Positions 1 to 8,428 of a stretch of DNA of 64,000 bases are shown here, piece after piece. Numbering within the stretch: position 1 is the first letter of the stretch; each line of letters begins with the position of its first letter. A model generated the notes under the pieces. The model ran no database searches and was not told the DNA's origin. It saw only the letters and a list, made by a program, of their open reading frames with translations. Position numbers and translations under genes: made by a program. Origin of the DNA: Gammaproteobacteria bacterium 53_120_T64 (GTDB lineage Bacteria; Pseudomonadota; Gammaproteobacteria; Pseudomonadales; Porticoccaceae); the NCBI GenBank assembly GCA_002162815.1, contig MAAT01000067.1, positions 1-64,000 of the forward strand. The letters are read 5' to 3'.

Positions 1-717
1 ATTACCCTGGCGCGCACCTCAAAAAACATGGAAAACTTTTTACGCGATAACGCCGGTGCCACCAATAAGGTGGGTTTTTATCTCGAGCGCATTGAAATGA
101 CCACTCACGTCAGCACGCACATTGACGCACTGGGCCACGTCACCATCGCCGCAGAACTCTATAACGGTCTTGATCGAGAAGACGCGGCCTCTGATATTGG
201 TCTTAATCATAATGGCATCGACAAGTCGCCACCTTTTATTGCCACGGGTATTCTGATCGATGTCGCCGCCTATAAGGGTGTTGGAAATCTTGAGCCAGGT
301 TATGCGATTACCGCTGCAGATTTGCAGGGTGCACTGAAAAAGCAGGGTACAACTATTCCCAAAGGTGCGATTGTTTTTGTTCACACCGGCTGGGGTAAAA
401 ACTTCACGGCCAAGCCGCAGCACTATGCCCATACTGGCCCGGGCATTGGTATAGAGGCCTCAAAGTGGTTGGCCTCAAAGCAGGTTGTCGCCATTGGTGC
501 GGACAATATGGCGCTGGAAGTGACGCCCGGTGAAGATCCAAAGGTGGTGTTTCCGGTACACCAGCACCTCTTGGTTAAGCAGGGCATCTACATTATTGAA
601 AATGTGAAAAGCGATGAGCTGGCTGCGAAAAAACGCTATCAGAGCACGGTGATTATGCTGCCCACTAAATTTAAAGGGGCGACAGGAACGCCGCTAAGAA
701 TTATTGCACTGCATTAA
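1..717 (+). CDS. Cyclase-family metal-dependent hydrolase (5' end outside window)
   Basis: The reading frame is open to the left edge, so the N-terminus is missing; the first in-window ATG is at base 28. Residues around the motif THVSTHIDALGH match the H-x-[GS]-T-H-x-D-x-x-x-H metal-binding signature of the cyclase family (PF04199; kynurenine formamidase, isatin hydrolase and relatives). A later stretch, FVHTGWGKNF, fits the conserved core of the same fold. Members hydrolyse amide or lactam-type bonds, or cyclise polyketides; the substrate here cannot be read. A hairpin terminator follows 80 bases downstream, so this ends a transcription unit. Confidence 0.8.
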   Translation: MTLARTSKNMENFLRDNAGATNKVGFYLERIEMTTHVSTHIDALGHVTIAAELYNGLDREDAASDIGLNHNGIDKSPPFIATGILIDVAAYKGVGNLEPGYAITAADLQGALKKQGTTIPKGAIVFVHTGWGKNFTAKPQHYAHTGPGIGIEASKWLASKQVVAIGADNMALEVTPGEDPKVVFPVHQHLLVKQGIYIIENVKSDELAAKKRYQSTVIMLPTKFKGATGTPLRIIALH

Positions 718-797
718 AATATTATTGCTGACGGGGGCGTAATAGCCTGACTGGCTATGGCGCTATATCGCAGGTTAAATAATTGATGCACACTATA

Positions 798-832
798 AAG
801 CTATGCCACAGTAAATGAGGCATGGCTTTTTT
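798..832 (+). terminator. Rho-independent terminator after the cyclase-family gene
   Basis: AAGCTATGCC pairs with GGCATGGCTT (one T-G wobble) across an 11-base loop and runs into six T. It covers the first possible ATG (822) of the next reading frame, which argues that the GDSL gene really starts at 864. Confidence 0.75.
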
Positions 833-863
833 AATTTATGATACTGATAAACAGGGAATAGTT

Positions 864-1877
864 ATGTCGATAATAAAAAATAAAATACTGCGAGTAATAA
901 GTGTCACCCTACTTTGGGCTGTTATGGCGATTCCAGCGGCCTGGGCAGCCCCCGGTGAATACGATGGTATCGTGGTGTTTGGCGCTAGCTTCAGTGATAG
1001 TGGCAATGGCTTTGTTTTGCTATCGAAGCCCGAGCAGTTTGGCTTTGATGACAGCTGTGAGTTAGCGGCGAGTGCCAATGTGCCTCCCTTTGAAAACGTC
1101 GATGAATTTTTTGTTCCAGCATCTGCCTATGCCATGGGTGGGCATCATTTCACCAATGGCGCGACCTGGGTAGAGGCGCTGGCCAAAGGTACGGGCTTAT
1201 CGGGTTCAGTCAAACCGGCCTTGAGAAATACTGGCGGTAATGCCAGGAATTATGCCGTGGGTGGTGCTCGAGCCCTTGAATTCCCCTGCCGCTTTAATCT
1301 TTCCGATCAACTACTTACCTACCTAAGTGACTTTTCTGAGTCCTCCCCTAATACCTTATTTATTATCGATATGGGGGGCAATGACCTGCGCGATATTATG
1401 GTTGGTACCGTGGCTCCCGAACAACTACCGCTTATTTTAGGTAATATAGCGAGTACGATTAGCACCTTATATCAGCACGGCGCCCGAAATTTCTTGCTGG
1501 TTAATGTTGCCGATTTTGGTCAGGTGCCCTCGGTACAAATTCTTGACCAAATCTTGCCTCAGTATCATTTTCCTGCCATTGCCAAGCAGTTAGCCAATGG
1601 CTTTAATCAGGGCTTATTACAATTGCAGGCAAACTTGAATAATTTTCCCGGCATGGATATCCGCATCTTTGATTTATATTCACTGCTTGAATCAATACTT
1701 AACGATCCAGCCGCTTATGCTTTGACAGAAACAGCCGTGCCCTGCATTACGCCAGATATACCGCCTTTTGTTTGTAAGAAAGCCAATGACTATTTGTTTT
1801 GGGACGGCCTGCATGTCACAAAAGTGGTTCACAAAGTGATGGCCGAGCAAGCAACTGAGGTATTGATGGCACCATAG
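864..1877 (+). CDS. Secreted SGNH/GDSL-family lipase/esterase
   Basis: A protein of 337 residues with a clear Sec signal peptide (hydrophobic run ending AIPAAWA, cleavage near residue 28). The SGNH blocks are visible: block I FGASFSDSGN with nucleophile Ser42, block III GGNDLRD near residue 170, and block V DGLH with catalytic Asp314 and His317. This arrangement matches the thermolabile haemolysin/lecithinase-like GDSL esterases that act on acyl esters outside the cytoplasm. The start at 864 is preferred over 822 because AGGGA lies six bases upstream and 822 lies inside a terminator hairpin. It appears to be a single-gene unit; the exact ester substrate is unknown. Confidence 0.87.
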   Translation: MSIIKNKILRVISVTLLWAVMAIPAAWAAPGEYDGIVVFGASFSDSGNGFVLLSKPEQFGFDDSCELAASANVPPFENVDEFFVPASAYAMGGHHFTNGATWVEALAKGTGLSGSVKPALRNTGGNARNYAVGGARALEFPCRFNLSDQLLTYLSDFSESSPNTLFIIDMGGNDLRDIMVGTVAPEQLPLILGNIASTISTLYQHGARNFLLVNVADFGQVPSVQILDQILPQYHFPAIAKQLANGFNQGLLQLQANLNNFPGMDIRIFDLYSLLESILNDPAAYALTETAVPCITPDIPPFVCKKANDYLFWDGLHVTKVVHKVMAEQATEVLMAP

Positions 1878-2036
1878 CGGCAGATTAGCTTTCTATTTCT
1901 GTTAGAAAATGATCTTCAATAAACACGGCTCTGCACTGCATGTTGACTAGGTAGGCCCGGTACCCTTGGCTCTACATTAACGGCAAAGGATTCTATTATA
2001 GAAAGGTTAATCACTAAGGCCTATGGCGGCGCTGCT

Positions 2037-2333
2037 CTATAAGATTAATGCCTGATAGTTGATGCCGGTGCACGGCCCTACTTCCACTGCTGTCATCAAA
2101 GGCGTGCGGGTGCGTTGTTTATCGAACCGCTCCTGGCCACTCATTTTGTACCAGTTGACTTGCCGCTTGGCGAAGCGCTCGGCAATCTCGGGACCACCGG
2201 TATCTTTCAGGTAGTCGAGAAAGACCGGGGTGAATTCAATCACGTGGCAATCGGCATCTATAACCGGGTGGTCGAGTTTGTTTTTGATGCGTTCAATGGG
2301 AGATGGACTGGCCGTGGTCACACTCGTTATCAT
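2037..2333 (-). pseudogene. Truncated amidohydrolase (N-terminal remnant)
   Basis: The 98 codons resemble only the beginning of amidohydrolase_2 (PF04909) proteins: HPVIDADCHVIEF holds the DxDxH-like metal motif, followed by a typical FLDYLKDTGG segment. Full-length relatives run to about 350-400 residues, but here similarity fades after RTRTP and the frame stops. The 160 bases downstream show no continuation in any frame that I can recognise. I interpret this as a gene eroded by a 3' deletion. It lies just downstream of the flavin monooxygenase on the same strand and may once have belonged with it. A short new functional protein is possible but less likely. Confidence 0.6.
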
Positions 2334-2508
2334 TTATTATGACGGGCATTGTACAAATATTAGGGCGCCAGGCTCTATGGCTGTTGAAGGGGCATATATT
2401 GGATGTTTTTAGCGTTTGTTTATTTGTTAGCTGCTCAATTGCAATGTTGCCCCGGCAAGCAACGTCGCTAAAGTGTTACGCGGTTTACCGGGGCTGAATT
2501 ACAAAAAA

Positions 2509-4305
2509 CTATTTAGTAAAGGTGAAGTGTTTTTCCAGATCCTGCTCAATCTCATTCATTTCCGCCATGTATTTCACAAAGCCACCGTTGTAGGTGCCAT
2601 CCTGGCGGCGATTGTCCGCGCCCTCAAAATTGTAGTAGCCGGGTGTACACTGCTTATTGCGGTCGGTCTTGCCGCGGAATTTAATCACTTCCTGTACCCA
2701 GTATTCTTCCGATGCTGCGCTGACATCCAGTGACTGGTAGTCATTGTTGCGGGCATAGTTGATACAGGCGGCAATATGGCCGCCCTGGGTTTGCATCATA
2801 TCGGTGAGGTTGAACTGAAAGGATGCCTGGTAGCCATTCATGATAAACAGATTGGGGTAGCCCTTGGAGTGAATGCCCAGCAGGGTGCGAATGCCGTCGG
2901 TGTATTTGTCGTTTAGCTCGACGCCATTTTCGCCAATAATTTCATTATAAATACCGGTTTTTTGGATTTCAAAGCCGGTGGCATAAATCAGCAGGTCGAG
3001 TTCATATTCCTCGCCATCAACGATCACACCGTTTTCGGTAATCTCGGTAATACCCTTGCCCTTGGTGTCGATAAGATTGACGTTGGGCAGGTTAAAGGTC
3101 GGTAGATAATCTTCGTGAAAGCAGGGGCGCTTGCACATCATCATGTACCAGGGCTTGAGGGCTTCGGCGGTGTCTTTGTCGGTGACGATTTCTTCGATGC
3201 GTTGGTGAATGCGCATCATCGCATCCATGTTGGCGTTTTCTTGGCGCCGTAGTTTTTCTTCCCGGGGCATGGCTTTAATTTTCTTCAGGCCCTCGGCACT
3301 TAATTGCGGCGGGCGCAGGGATATTTCGCGGCGCTTGGCCTGCCAGTCGGCGGGTAGGCTTTTTGCCCACTGGTGATCGGTTTCCCAGTCATCGCGGACA
3401 TCGATGGAGGATGGCGTGCGTTGGAAAACCAATAATTGTTGGGCATTGGCACCGAGGCCGGGCACGGCTTGTACGGCGGTGGCGCCGGTGCCGATGATGC
3501 CAACGCGTTTGTTCTTCAGTTTACTGAGGTCGTCACCGGTGTAGTCGTAGTCCCAGCGTGAGGTGTGAAAGGAGTGGCCCTTAAAGGCGGTCATCCCCTT
3601 GATTTTAGTGAGCTTGGGTTTCGACAAAATACCGTTGGCGCAGATCACAAAGCGCGCTTTCATGTGGTCGCCGCGATTGGTTGTAATGTGCCAGAGCTGC
3701 TCGTCTTTATTCCACACGGTGGCGGTCACGGTGGTTTGAAAAACCGCGAGTTTATAGAGCTCGTATTTCTTGGCAATGGCTTGGCAGTGCTGGTAAATCT
3801 CCTCACCTCGGGCGTAGCGGTGCTTGGGCACGTAGTCCATTTCGTCGAGCAGGGGCAGGTAGTCGTAGGAGGGCACATCGCAGGCGATGCCGGGGTAGCG
3901 GTTCCAGTACCAGGTGCCGCCGACATCGGCGCCGCGCTCGACAATGCGAATGCTGTCGACGCCAATTTCCCGCAGCCGTGCCGAGGTTAAGAGTGCGGAA
4001 AAGCCGCCGCCGATAAACAGGCATTCGACGGTGTCGGTGAGGGGCTCGCGGGCAATAATTTCGCCGGCGTGGGGGTCGTCATCGTATTTTGCCAGTTCGC
4101 CCTGTAATTCGGTGTCGTACTGGGCCGCGCCCTCGGGGCGGTAGTTGAGCCGCACTTCGCGCTCTTCGGCAAAGCGCTGTTTGATGGCATCGTAGTATTC
4201 CTGGGGCTTGGTTTCCTCCGAGAGGGGGTCCATCACCCCAAACTGGGGGGAATCCAGCCGGATTGCACCGTGCATGATGATGTCTTCTATGCTCTTGTCA
4301 CTCAT
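2509..4305 (-). CDS. Baeyer-Villiger-type flavin monooxygenase
   Basis: A 598-residue FAD/NADPH monooxygenase. The N-terminal dinucleotide-binding loop GGGFSALLTSARLREIG (about residue 97) binds FAD, the Baeyer-Villiger fingerprint F-x-G-x-x-x-H-x-x-x-W-D is present as FKGHSFHTSRWD (about residue 242), and the second Rossmann loop GIIGTGATAVQ follows (about residue 268) for NADPH. Length matches phenylacetone, cyclohexanone and steroid-type enzymes of about 540-600 residues, with an N-terminal extension common in the longer clade. Such enzymes insert oxygen beside ketones to make esters or lactones. The gene stands alone with the amidohydrolase remnant downstream. Substrate not predictable; ketones arising from hydrocarbon or terpenoid oxidation are reasonable candidates. 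Confidence 0.88.
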   Translation of the reverse strand: MSDKSIEDIIMHGAIRLDSPQFGVMDPLSEETKPQEYYDAIKQRFAEEREVRLNYRPEGAAQYDTELQGELAKYDDDPHAGEIIAREPLTDTVECLFIGGGFSALLTSARLREIGVDSIRIVERGADVGGTWYWNRYPGIACDVPSYDYLPLLDEMDYVPKHRYARGEEIYQHCQAIAKKYELYKLAVFQTTVTATVWNKDEQLWHITTNRGDHMKARFVICANGILSKPKLTKIKGMTAFKGHSFHTSRWDYDYTGDDLSKLKNKRVGIIGTGATAVQAVPGLGANAQQLLVFQRTPSSIDVRDDWETDHQWAKSLPADWQAKRREISLRPPQLSAEGLKKIKAMPREEKLRRQENANMDAMMRIHQRIEEIVTDKDTAEALKPWYMMMCKRPCFHEDYLPTFNLPNVNLIDTKGKGITEITENGVIVDGEEYELDLLIYATGFEIQKTGIYNEIIGENGVELNDKYTDGIRTLLGIHSKGYPNLFIMNGYQASFQFNLTDMMQTQGGHIAACINYARNNDYQSLDVSAASEEYWVQEVIKFRGKTDRNKQCTPGYYNFEGADNRRQDGTYNGGFVKYMAEMNEIEQDLEKHFTFTK

Positions 4306-4450
4306 TGTCTCTGTACCTGTGAGAATTATATTTTTAGTGGCTTAATGTCATGGTCTTGTCATGAATAATGCTTGCCGACATCATACGTGCAAGAGACAGT
4401 GGCGCAAAATGACTGCGACTTTTAGGTGCTACAGGTGGCGATTTTTGGGC

Positions 4451-4484
4451 AAAAAAAACCGGGGATCGTCTCTCGATCCCCGGT
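4451..4484 (-). terminator. Rho-independent terminator of the sulfide operon
   Basis: A perfect 11-base inverted repeat (ACCGGGGATCG / CGATCCCCGGT, five-base loop) is followed on the minus strand by eight T (plus-strand A run 4451-4458). It closes the leftward operon of the MBL hydrolase and two YeeE/YedE genes. Confidence 0.85.
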
Positions 4485-4515
4485 GAGGCCATCGCTTGGA
4501 TGGACCTTTTAGGAC

Positions 4516-4947
4516 TTAAAACAACTTGCCCAGGGGCTTTGCCAGTAGCAGGCCGATGATCATTGTCGGTACGAAGGTCAGAGTCGCGGTGTAGCCGTAA
4601 CTGATACCGGCGATAGCAGGGCCAGGGCAATAACCGACCAGACCCCAGCCTGCGCCGAAGAGGATGGCACCGATCAGCAGTGGCTTGTCGATGTCGGTTC
4701 TGGTCGGGACATGAAAGGCATCACCCAACAGCGGCGCGGGTTTTTTCAAGATAAATTGATAGCCGATAAAGGTGACCAGCATACCGCCGGCCATGACGAA
4801 GGCGAGGGTGGGGTCCCAGGCGCCGGCGAGGTCGAGAAAGCCCTGTACCCTTTCGGTATTGGTCATGCCCGATATGGCCATGCCGAGGCCAAAGACGATG
4901 CCGGAAACGAGTGAGGCAATGAGTCGCAGTTTATTCTGTGAATGCAT
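4516..4947 (-). CDS. YeeE/YedE-family sulfur-transport protein (second half)
   Basis: A 143-residue membrane protein with about four hydrophobic helices and the conserved motif GYCPGPA near residue 105, the cysteine signature of one half of the split YeeE/YedE (PF04143/DUF6691) proteins, called PmpB in Xylella and Agrobacterium. These proteins are thought to pass thiosulfate or sulfur compounds through the inner membrane. The ATG at 4947 is chosen over longer frame extensions because the latter would cover the upstream gene's 3' end in an unrelated frame. Four bases separate it from its partner, so translation is probably coupled. Confidence 0.85.
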   Translation of the reverse strand: MHSQNKLRLIASLVSGIVFGLGMAISGMTNTERVQGFLDLAGAWDPTLAFVMAGGMLVTFIGYQFILKKPAPLLGDAFHVPTRTDIDKPLLIGAILFGAGWGLVGYCPGPAIAGISYGYTATLTFVPTMIIGLLLAKPLGKLF

Positions 4948-4951
4948 CTTC

Positions 4952-5374
4952 CTAGGCTCCAAAGATGTGTTTGAGGAAATAGACACAGACGAAACCTGCG
5001 GCCATAAAGGTACCGGTGGCGACCATCGAGCGCGCTGAGAGGCGCGAGATGCCACAAATGCCGTGGCCACTGGTGCAGCCACTGCCCAGGCCGGTGCCGA
5101 TGCCCACGGCCAGACCGCCAATAATTACCAGTACGGTGCTGCTGTCGGGTACGGGGGGGATAAAGCTATCGGAGAGTAGGGCGGGTATTGCGCCGCCAAT
5201 GGCAATGCCGAGAATGAAGAGGATGCGCCACAGCCGGTCGCCGCTGGTGTCGGTAAAGGCGCTGGATAAAATTCCGCTGACCCCGGCGATGCGGCCATTG
5301 AGGCCCATCATCAGTACGGCGGCGAGACCAACCAGGCCGCCGCCAATAAGTGCAAGTACGAATGGATGTGCCAT
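4952..5374 (-). CDS. YeeE/YedE-family sulfur-transport protein (first half)
   Basis: A 140-residue, strongly hydrophobic protein carrying GSGCTSGHGICG near residue 103, the cysteine-bearing motif of the other half of the split YeeE/YedE pair (PmpA-like). Together with the following gene it would reconstitute one two-part channel in the inner membrane for sulfur species. It follows the MBL-fold hydrolase by 40 bases in the same direction, and the order hydrolase, PmpA, PmpB with a nearby BigR-like repressor resembles the known bigR operons. Confidence 0.85.
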   Translation of the reverse strand: MAHPFVLALIGGGLVGLAAVLMMGLNGRIAGVSGILSSAFTDTSGDRLWRILFILGIAIGGAIPALLSDSFIPPVPDSSTVLVIIGGLAVGIGTGLGSGCTSGHGICGISRLSARSMVATGTFMAAGFVCVYFLKHIFGA

Positions 5375-5414
5375 ATTTATCCCTGTGCTTTGTGGTTAAA
5401 GTTGCGGTGAATAC

Positions 5415-6266
5415 TTATTTGCCGATTTGATTTAGCGGTATTTTTAAATAGGCCGTGCCGTTACCTTCAGCCCTGGGTAGTTCACTGGCACCGATGTTAA
5501 CTTGAATGGCGGGTAAGATTAGTGCCGGCATATCCAGTTGTGCATCGCGCTGCCTACGCAGCTGGATGAAGTCATCGGCTCCCTTGCCTTGTAGATGAAT
5601 ATTTTTGCGCTGCTCGGCGACGGTATAGACCGCATGGGGCTCCTCGCCGGGTTTCGGATAGTCATGGCAGAGGTAGAGAGGGGTCGCGTCGGGAAAGCTC
5701 AGTAGTCGTTGTAGTGACTGATACAGGGCCGTGGCATCGCCCCCGGGGAAGTCGGCACGGGCGGTGCCGTAAGAGGGGGCAAAGAAGGTGTCACCAATAA
5801 AAATGGCAGCGCCTATTTTGTAGGACACGCAGGCGGGGGTATGCCCCGGTGTCTCCAGCACTTCGATGCTCAGCTCGCCTAGGGCAAGGCGCTGACCTTC
5901 GTGCAACAGCAGGTCAAACTGACTGCCGTCACTTGCCAAGTAAGCCAGGTTGAAGACATTTTTGAACTCACGCTGGACTAAGGGCATGTTGGCACCGATT
6001 GCCGTTTGTCCGCCACAGCGTTGTTTGATGTGGGCAGCGGCGCTCAAATGGTCGGCGTGGGCATGGGTTTCGAGAATGTACTGGAGTTGCAGATCGAGCC
6101 GCTTGATGTCATCGATGACCAGATCGGCTGCTTGGTTGGAGGTGCGAGCGGAGCGGTAGTTGAAGTTCAGTACCGGGTCAATAATTGCGGCCTGTCGGCA
6201 GCTGTCGTCCCAAACCAGATGGGTAAAGCTTGAGGTGTCTGGGTCGAAATAGCTTTTCACGGGCAT
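5415..6266 (-). CDS. MBL-fold hydrolase, persulfide dioxygenase / Blh-like
   Basis: A 283-residue metallo-beta-lactamase-fold protein. The metal motif THAHADH lies near residue 87, further ligands sit in ETPGHTPACV and GDTFF, and LCHDYPKPG provides the last His. The pattern is that of ETHE1-type persulfide dioxygenases and Blh (beta-lactamase-like hydrolase of the BigR operon), which oxidise glutathione persulfide during sulfide detoxification. The ATG at 6266 fits family N-termini (MPVKSYFDPDT); the upstream 35 codons are AT-rich promoter sequence. First gene of the leftward operon, divergent from the ArsR regulator at 6589. Confidence 0.87.
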   Translation of the reverse strand: MPVKSYFDPDTSSFTHLVWDDSCRQAAIIDPVLNFNYRSARTSNQAADLVIDDIKRLDLQLQYILETHAHADHLSAAAHIKQRCGGQTAIGANMPLVQREFKNVFNLAYLASDGSQFDLLLHEGQRLALGELSIEVLETPGHTPACVSYKIGAAIFIGDTFFAPSYGTARADFPGGDATALYQSLQRLLSFPDATPLYLCHDYPKPGEEPHAVYTVAEQRKNIHLQGKGADDFIQLRRQRDAQLDMPALILPAIQVNIGASELPRAEGNGTAYLKIPLNQIGK

Positions 6267-6588
6267 CGAGGCGGCCTGCAGTAGATGAGCCCTTATTGTA
6301 TAAGCATTTACTACATTAGCAATGGTTAAGATATAGTTTATTGCTCTATATTGAGTGCCTCTTATATGCATCTATCGACGCATTAACCGCCCTAGAAGGC
6401 TTGCGACCGGCATTTTTACTCAGTCTGGCGGCATGTACAGTTTATGGCGATGAATTGAATGTGCTGGGCTCGAAGGGCTAGTGGCTAATACAGAGAGGCG
6501 AAGATTGTATTAGCATCGGCTGTTGTCGCGATACATAATGTGGTGCGGCCACGCTTGATGGCCGCACGAGTATTGGGAGTATTCGATA
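6267..6588. other. Divergent intergenic region between Blh-like gene and ArsR regulator
   Basis: The left half is AT-rich and contains the inverted repeat at 6331-6351; the right half is more GC-rich. I see no RNA gene or small protein here. It probably holds both promoters and the repressor operator. Confidence 0.5.
6331..6351. promoter_or_regulatory. Inverted repeat, candidate BigR-like operator
   Basis: ATATAG and CTATAT form a perfect 6-base inverted repeat with a nine-base spacer, about 65 bases upstream of the hydrolase start. Position and AT-rich dyad character suit an ArsR-family operator. That the neighbouring regulator binds it is inference. Confidence 0.4.
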
Positions 6589-6912
6589 GTGGCAAGTAGT
6601 ATCAATATGGCTGACTTGGCGGCACATGCCTCCGAGGCGGAGGGCTTGCTCAAGGGGCTGTCAAACAGCAATCGTTTGATGATTCTCTGTGCCCTCAGTG
6701 AGGGTGAATTGTCGGTGTCGGAATTGAACGAATGTGTGCCGCTGAGTCAGTCGGCGCTGTCACAGCACCTCGCGACGTTGCGTCGTGGCGGCATGGTGGC
6801 AACGCGGCGCAAGTCGCAGACGATTTATTATCGCCTCGACGACCCCAAGGTGAGTATCATTATTGAGACCTTGCACACCCTGTTTTGCGGGGCGAAGAGC
6901 GAGCTTACTTAA
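6589..6912 (+). CDS. bigR: ArsR-family sulfide/persulfide-sensing repressor (BigR/SqrR-like)
   Basis: A 107-residue winged-helix protein with the recognition region SQSALSQHLATLR. Two cysteines, Cys34 in RLMILC and Cys100 in HTLFC, sit where BigR/SqrR place the pair that forms a disulfide or tetrasulfide when persulfides accumulate, relieving repression. Metal-site residues of ArsR/SmtB types are not evident. Translation starts at GTG with GGAG ten bases upstream. It is divergent from the Blh-like/YeeE operon, matching the known regulator-target arrangement. Its last eight bases overlap the convergent panB end. The symbol is assigned on cysteines plus context. Confidence 0.82.
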   Translation: MASSINMADLAAHASEAEGLLKGLSNSNRLMILCALSEGELSVSELNECVPLSQSALSQHLATLRRGGMVATRRKSQTIYYRLDDPKVSIIIETLHTLFCGAKSELT

Positions 6913-7696
6913 AGCCGTGTTCCACTTGGGGGAAGTCACCGCTGCGCACGGCGTCGGCATAGGCCTGTAGCGCCAGTTGCACGCTATTGGTGTCGGCGAG
7001 GAAGTTGCGAGTAAATTTCGGGATACGCGGTGAAAAGCCGAGCATATCGTAGAGCACTAGCACTTGGGCGTCGGTGTTGGGGCCGGCGCCAATGCCGACC
7101 ACGGGAATTTCTACAGCCTCGGTGATGGTCGCTGCCAAGGTTGTTGGCACGCACTCCAGTACCAGCATGTCGGCACCGGCCTCCTGTAAAATTTTGGCAT
7201 CGCGCAGAATGAGTTCGGCACCTTCGTCGTCGCGGCCCTGTACCTTATAACCACCCAGCTTATTAAAGGACTGGGGTGTCAGGCCGAGGTGGCCACAGAC
7301 CGGCACGCCGCGTTGACTGAGCTTGAACACGGACTCCTCTAGCCAGGCGCCGCCCTCCACCTTGACCATTTGCGCGCCCGCTTGCATCAGTCGTGCTGCA
7401 TTGGCGAGGGTGGCCTCTGCGGTGGCGTAGGACATATAGGGCATGTCGGCGATAATCAATGACTTGCTGTTGCCGCGACTGACGGCGCCGGTGTGGTGGA
7501 GCATGTCGTCCATGGTCACGGGCACCGTGCTGGAATAGCCGAGAATGACATTGCCCAAGGAGTCGCCAACCAGAATCACATCAATACCCGCGAGCTCAAT
7601 CTGGCGAGCAAAGGCGCTGTCGTAGGCGGTGATTACAGGAAATTTTTCGCCAGCAGCTTTGTGGCTGTTGAGGGTGTTAATGGTGACAGATTTCAT
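6905..7696 (-). CDS. panB: 3-methyl-2-oxobutanoate hydroxymethyltransferase
   Basis: Transfers a hydroxymethyl group from methylene-tetrahydrofolate to alpha-ketoisovalerate, giving ketopantoate for pantothenate and coenzyme A synthesis. At 263 residues it has the usual length. TAYDSAFARQIELAGID, VGDSLGN and MVKVEGG are conserved barrel segments with Mg2+ and substrate contacts. It ends the pcnB-folK-kinase-panB run. panC, which normally follows panB, is absent; the convergent BigR-like gene overlaps the 3' end instead. Confidence 0.95.
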   Translation of the reverse strand: MKSVTINTLNSHKAAGEKFPVITAYDSAFARQIELAGIDVILVGDSLGNVILGYSSTVPVTMDDMLHHTGAVSRGNSKSLIIADMPYMSYATAEATLANAARLMQAGAQMVKVEGGAWLEESVFKLSQRGVPVCGHLGLTPQSFNKLGGYKVQGRDDEGAELILRDAKILQEAGADMLVLECVPTTLAATITEAVEIPVVGIGAGPNTDAQVLVLYDMLGFSPRIPKFTRNFLADTNSVQLALQAYADAVRSGDFPQVEHGFK

Positions 7697-7741
7697 CGGC
7701 GGGTCTCTTATTAATGCCTAATACGTTACGGGTTAAATGCC

Positions 7742-8428
7742 TTACAAGTGCGCCTGGGGGTTGTAGTAATGGCGCCCGGTTTTAATGCTGAGGAGGTAGT
7801 CGACAAGATTGCGGTAGTCGTCTTCGTTGTTAATGGGGTCAATATCGGCGACGTTAATAATCAACAACGGTGCGGCCTCATAGTAGTGGAAAAATTCCAT
7901 ATAGGCTTCATTGAGTTCGGTCAGGTAGGCCAGGTCAATATTGCGTTCGCTGGCTACACCGCGGGCGCTGATACGCTCCATAAGTACAGTGGCGGGCGCC
8001 TGCAGATAAATAACCAGGTCGGGTAGGGGCTTGTTGAGGCTTAGCTGCTGGTACACCGCCTGGTAGATTTTCAACTCGTCGGCGTCGAGGGTGACGCGGG
8101 CAAAGAGGGGATCTTTGTCCATCAAAAAGTCGGCAATGCGCTGGGGCTGGAACATATCACCCTGGCGTAGGGCTTCGATTTGCGCGGCTCGCTGTAATAA
8201 AAAATGCAGCTGAGTCGGCAGCGCTGCAGCCTGCCTATCCTGATAAAAACGGCTCAGAAAGGGGTTGTCCGCCGTTCTTTCGAGCAGCGTTTCGTAGCTA
8301 AAGGTCTCGGCCAGCCGTTTGGCGAGGGAGGTCTTACCGACACCAATCGGGCCTTCCACGGCAATAAAGCGCGGCATACTTGCGCCATTTAGCTCGAGAT
8401 TAATCGTTTTACTCAGTGCGTCCACCAC
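7742..8428 (-). CDS. Deoxynucleoside kinase family protein
   Basis: A 228-residue kinase of the deoxyadenosine/deoxycytidine/deoxyguanosine kinase family (dNK, PF01712). The P-loop GPIGVGKT lies near residue 25, and SARGVASERNID resembles the LID/ERS segment that binds phosphates. It would phosphorylate deoxynucleosides for salvage in the cytoplasm. The GTG at 8428 overlaps the folK end by 20 bases, implying coupling; an ATG at 8377 (MPRFIAVEG) is an alternative start, and neither has a strong ribosome-binding site. This gene inside a folK-panB run is seen in other marine and pseudomonad relatives (knowledge of family context). Confidence 0.83.
   Translation of the reverse strand: MVDALSKTINLELNGASMPRFIAVEGPIGVGKTSLAKRLAETFSYETLLERTADNPFLSRFYQDRQAAALPTQLHFLLQRAAQIEALRQGDMFQPQRIADFLMDKDPLFARVTLDADELKIYQAVYQQLSLNKPLPDLVIYLQAPATVLMERISARGVASERNIDLAYLTELNEAYMEFFHYYEAAPLLIINVADIDPINNEDDYRNLVDYLLSIKTGRHYYNPQAHL

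Noticed and set aside
822-863. Upstream start for the GDSL gene
   Set aside because: Lies within a rho-independent terminator and lacks a ribosome-binding site.
3565-3990. 141-codon plus-strand frame opposite the flavin monooxygenase
   Set aside because: Antisense shadow of a gene with clear FAD and Baeyer-Villiger motifs.
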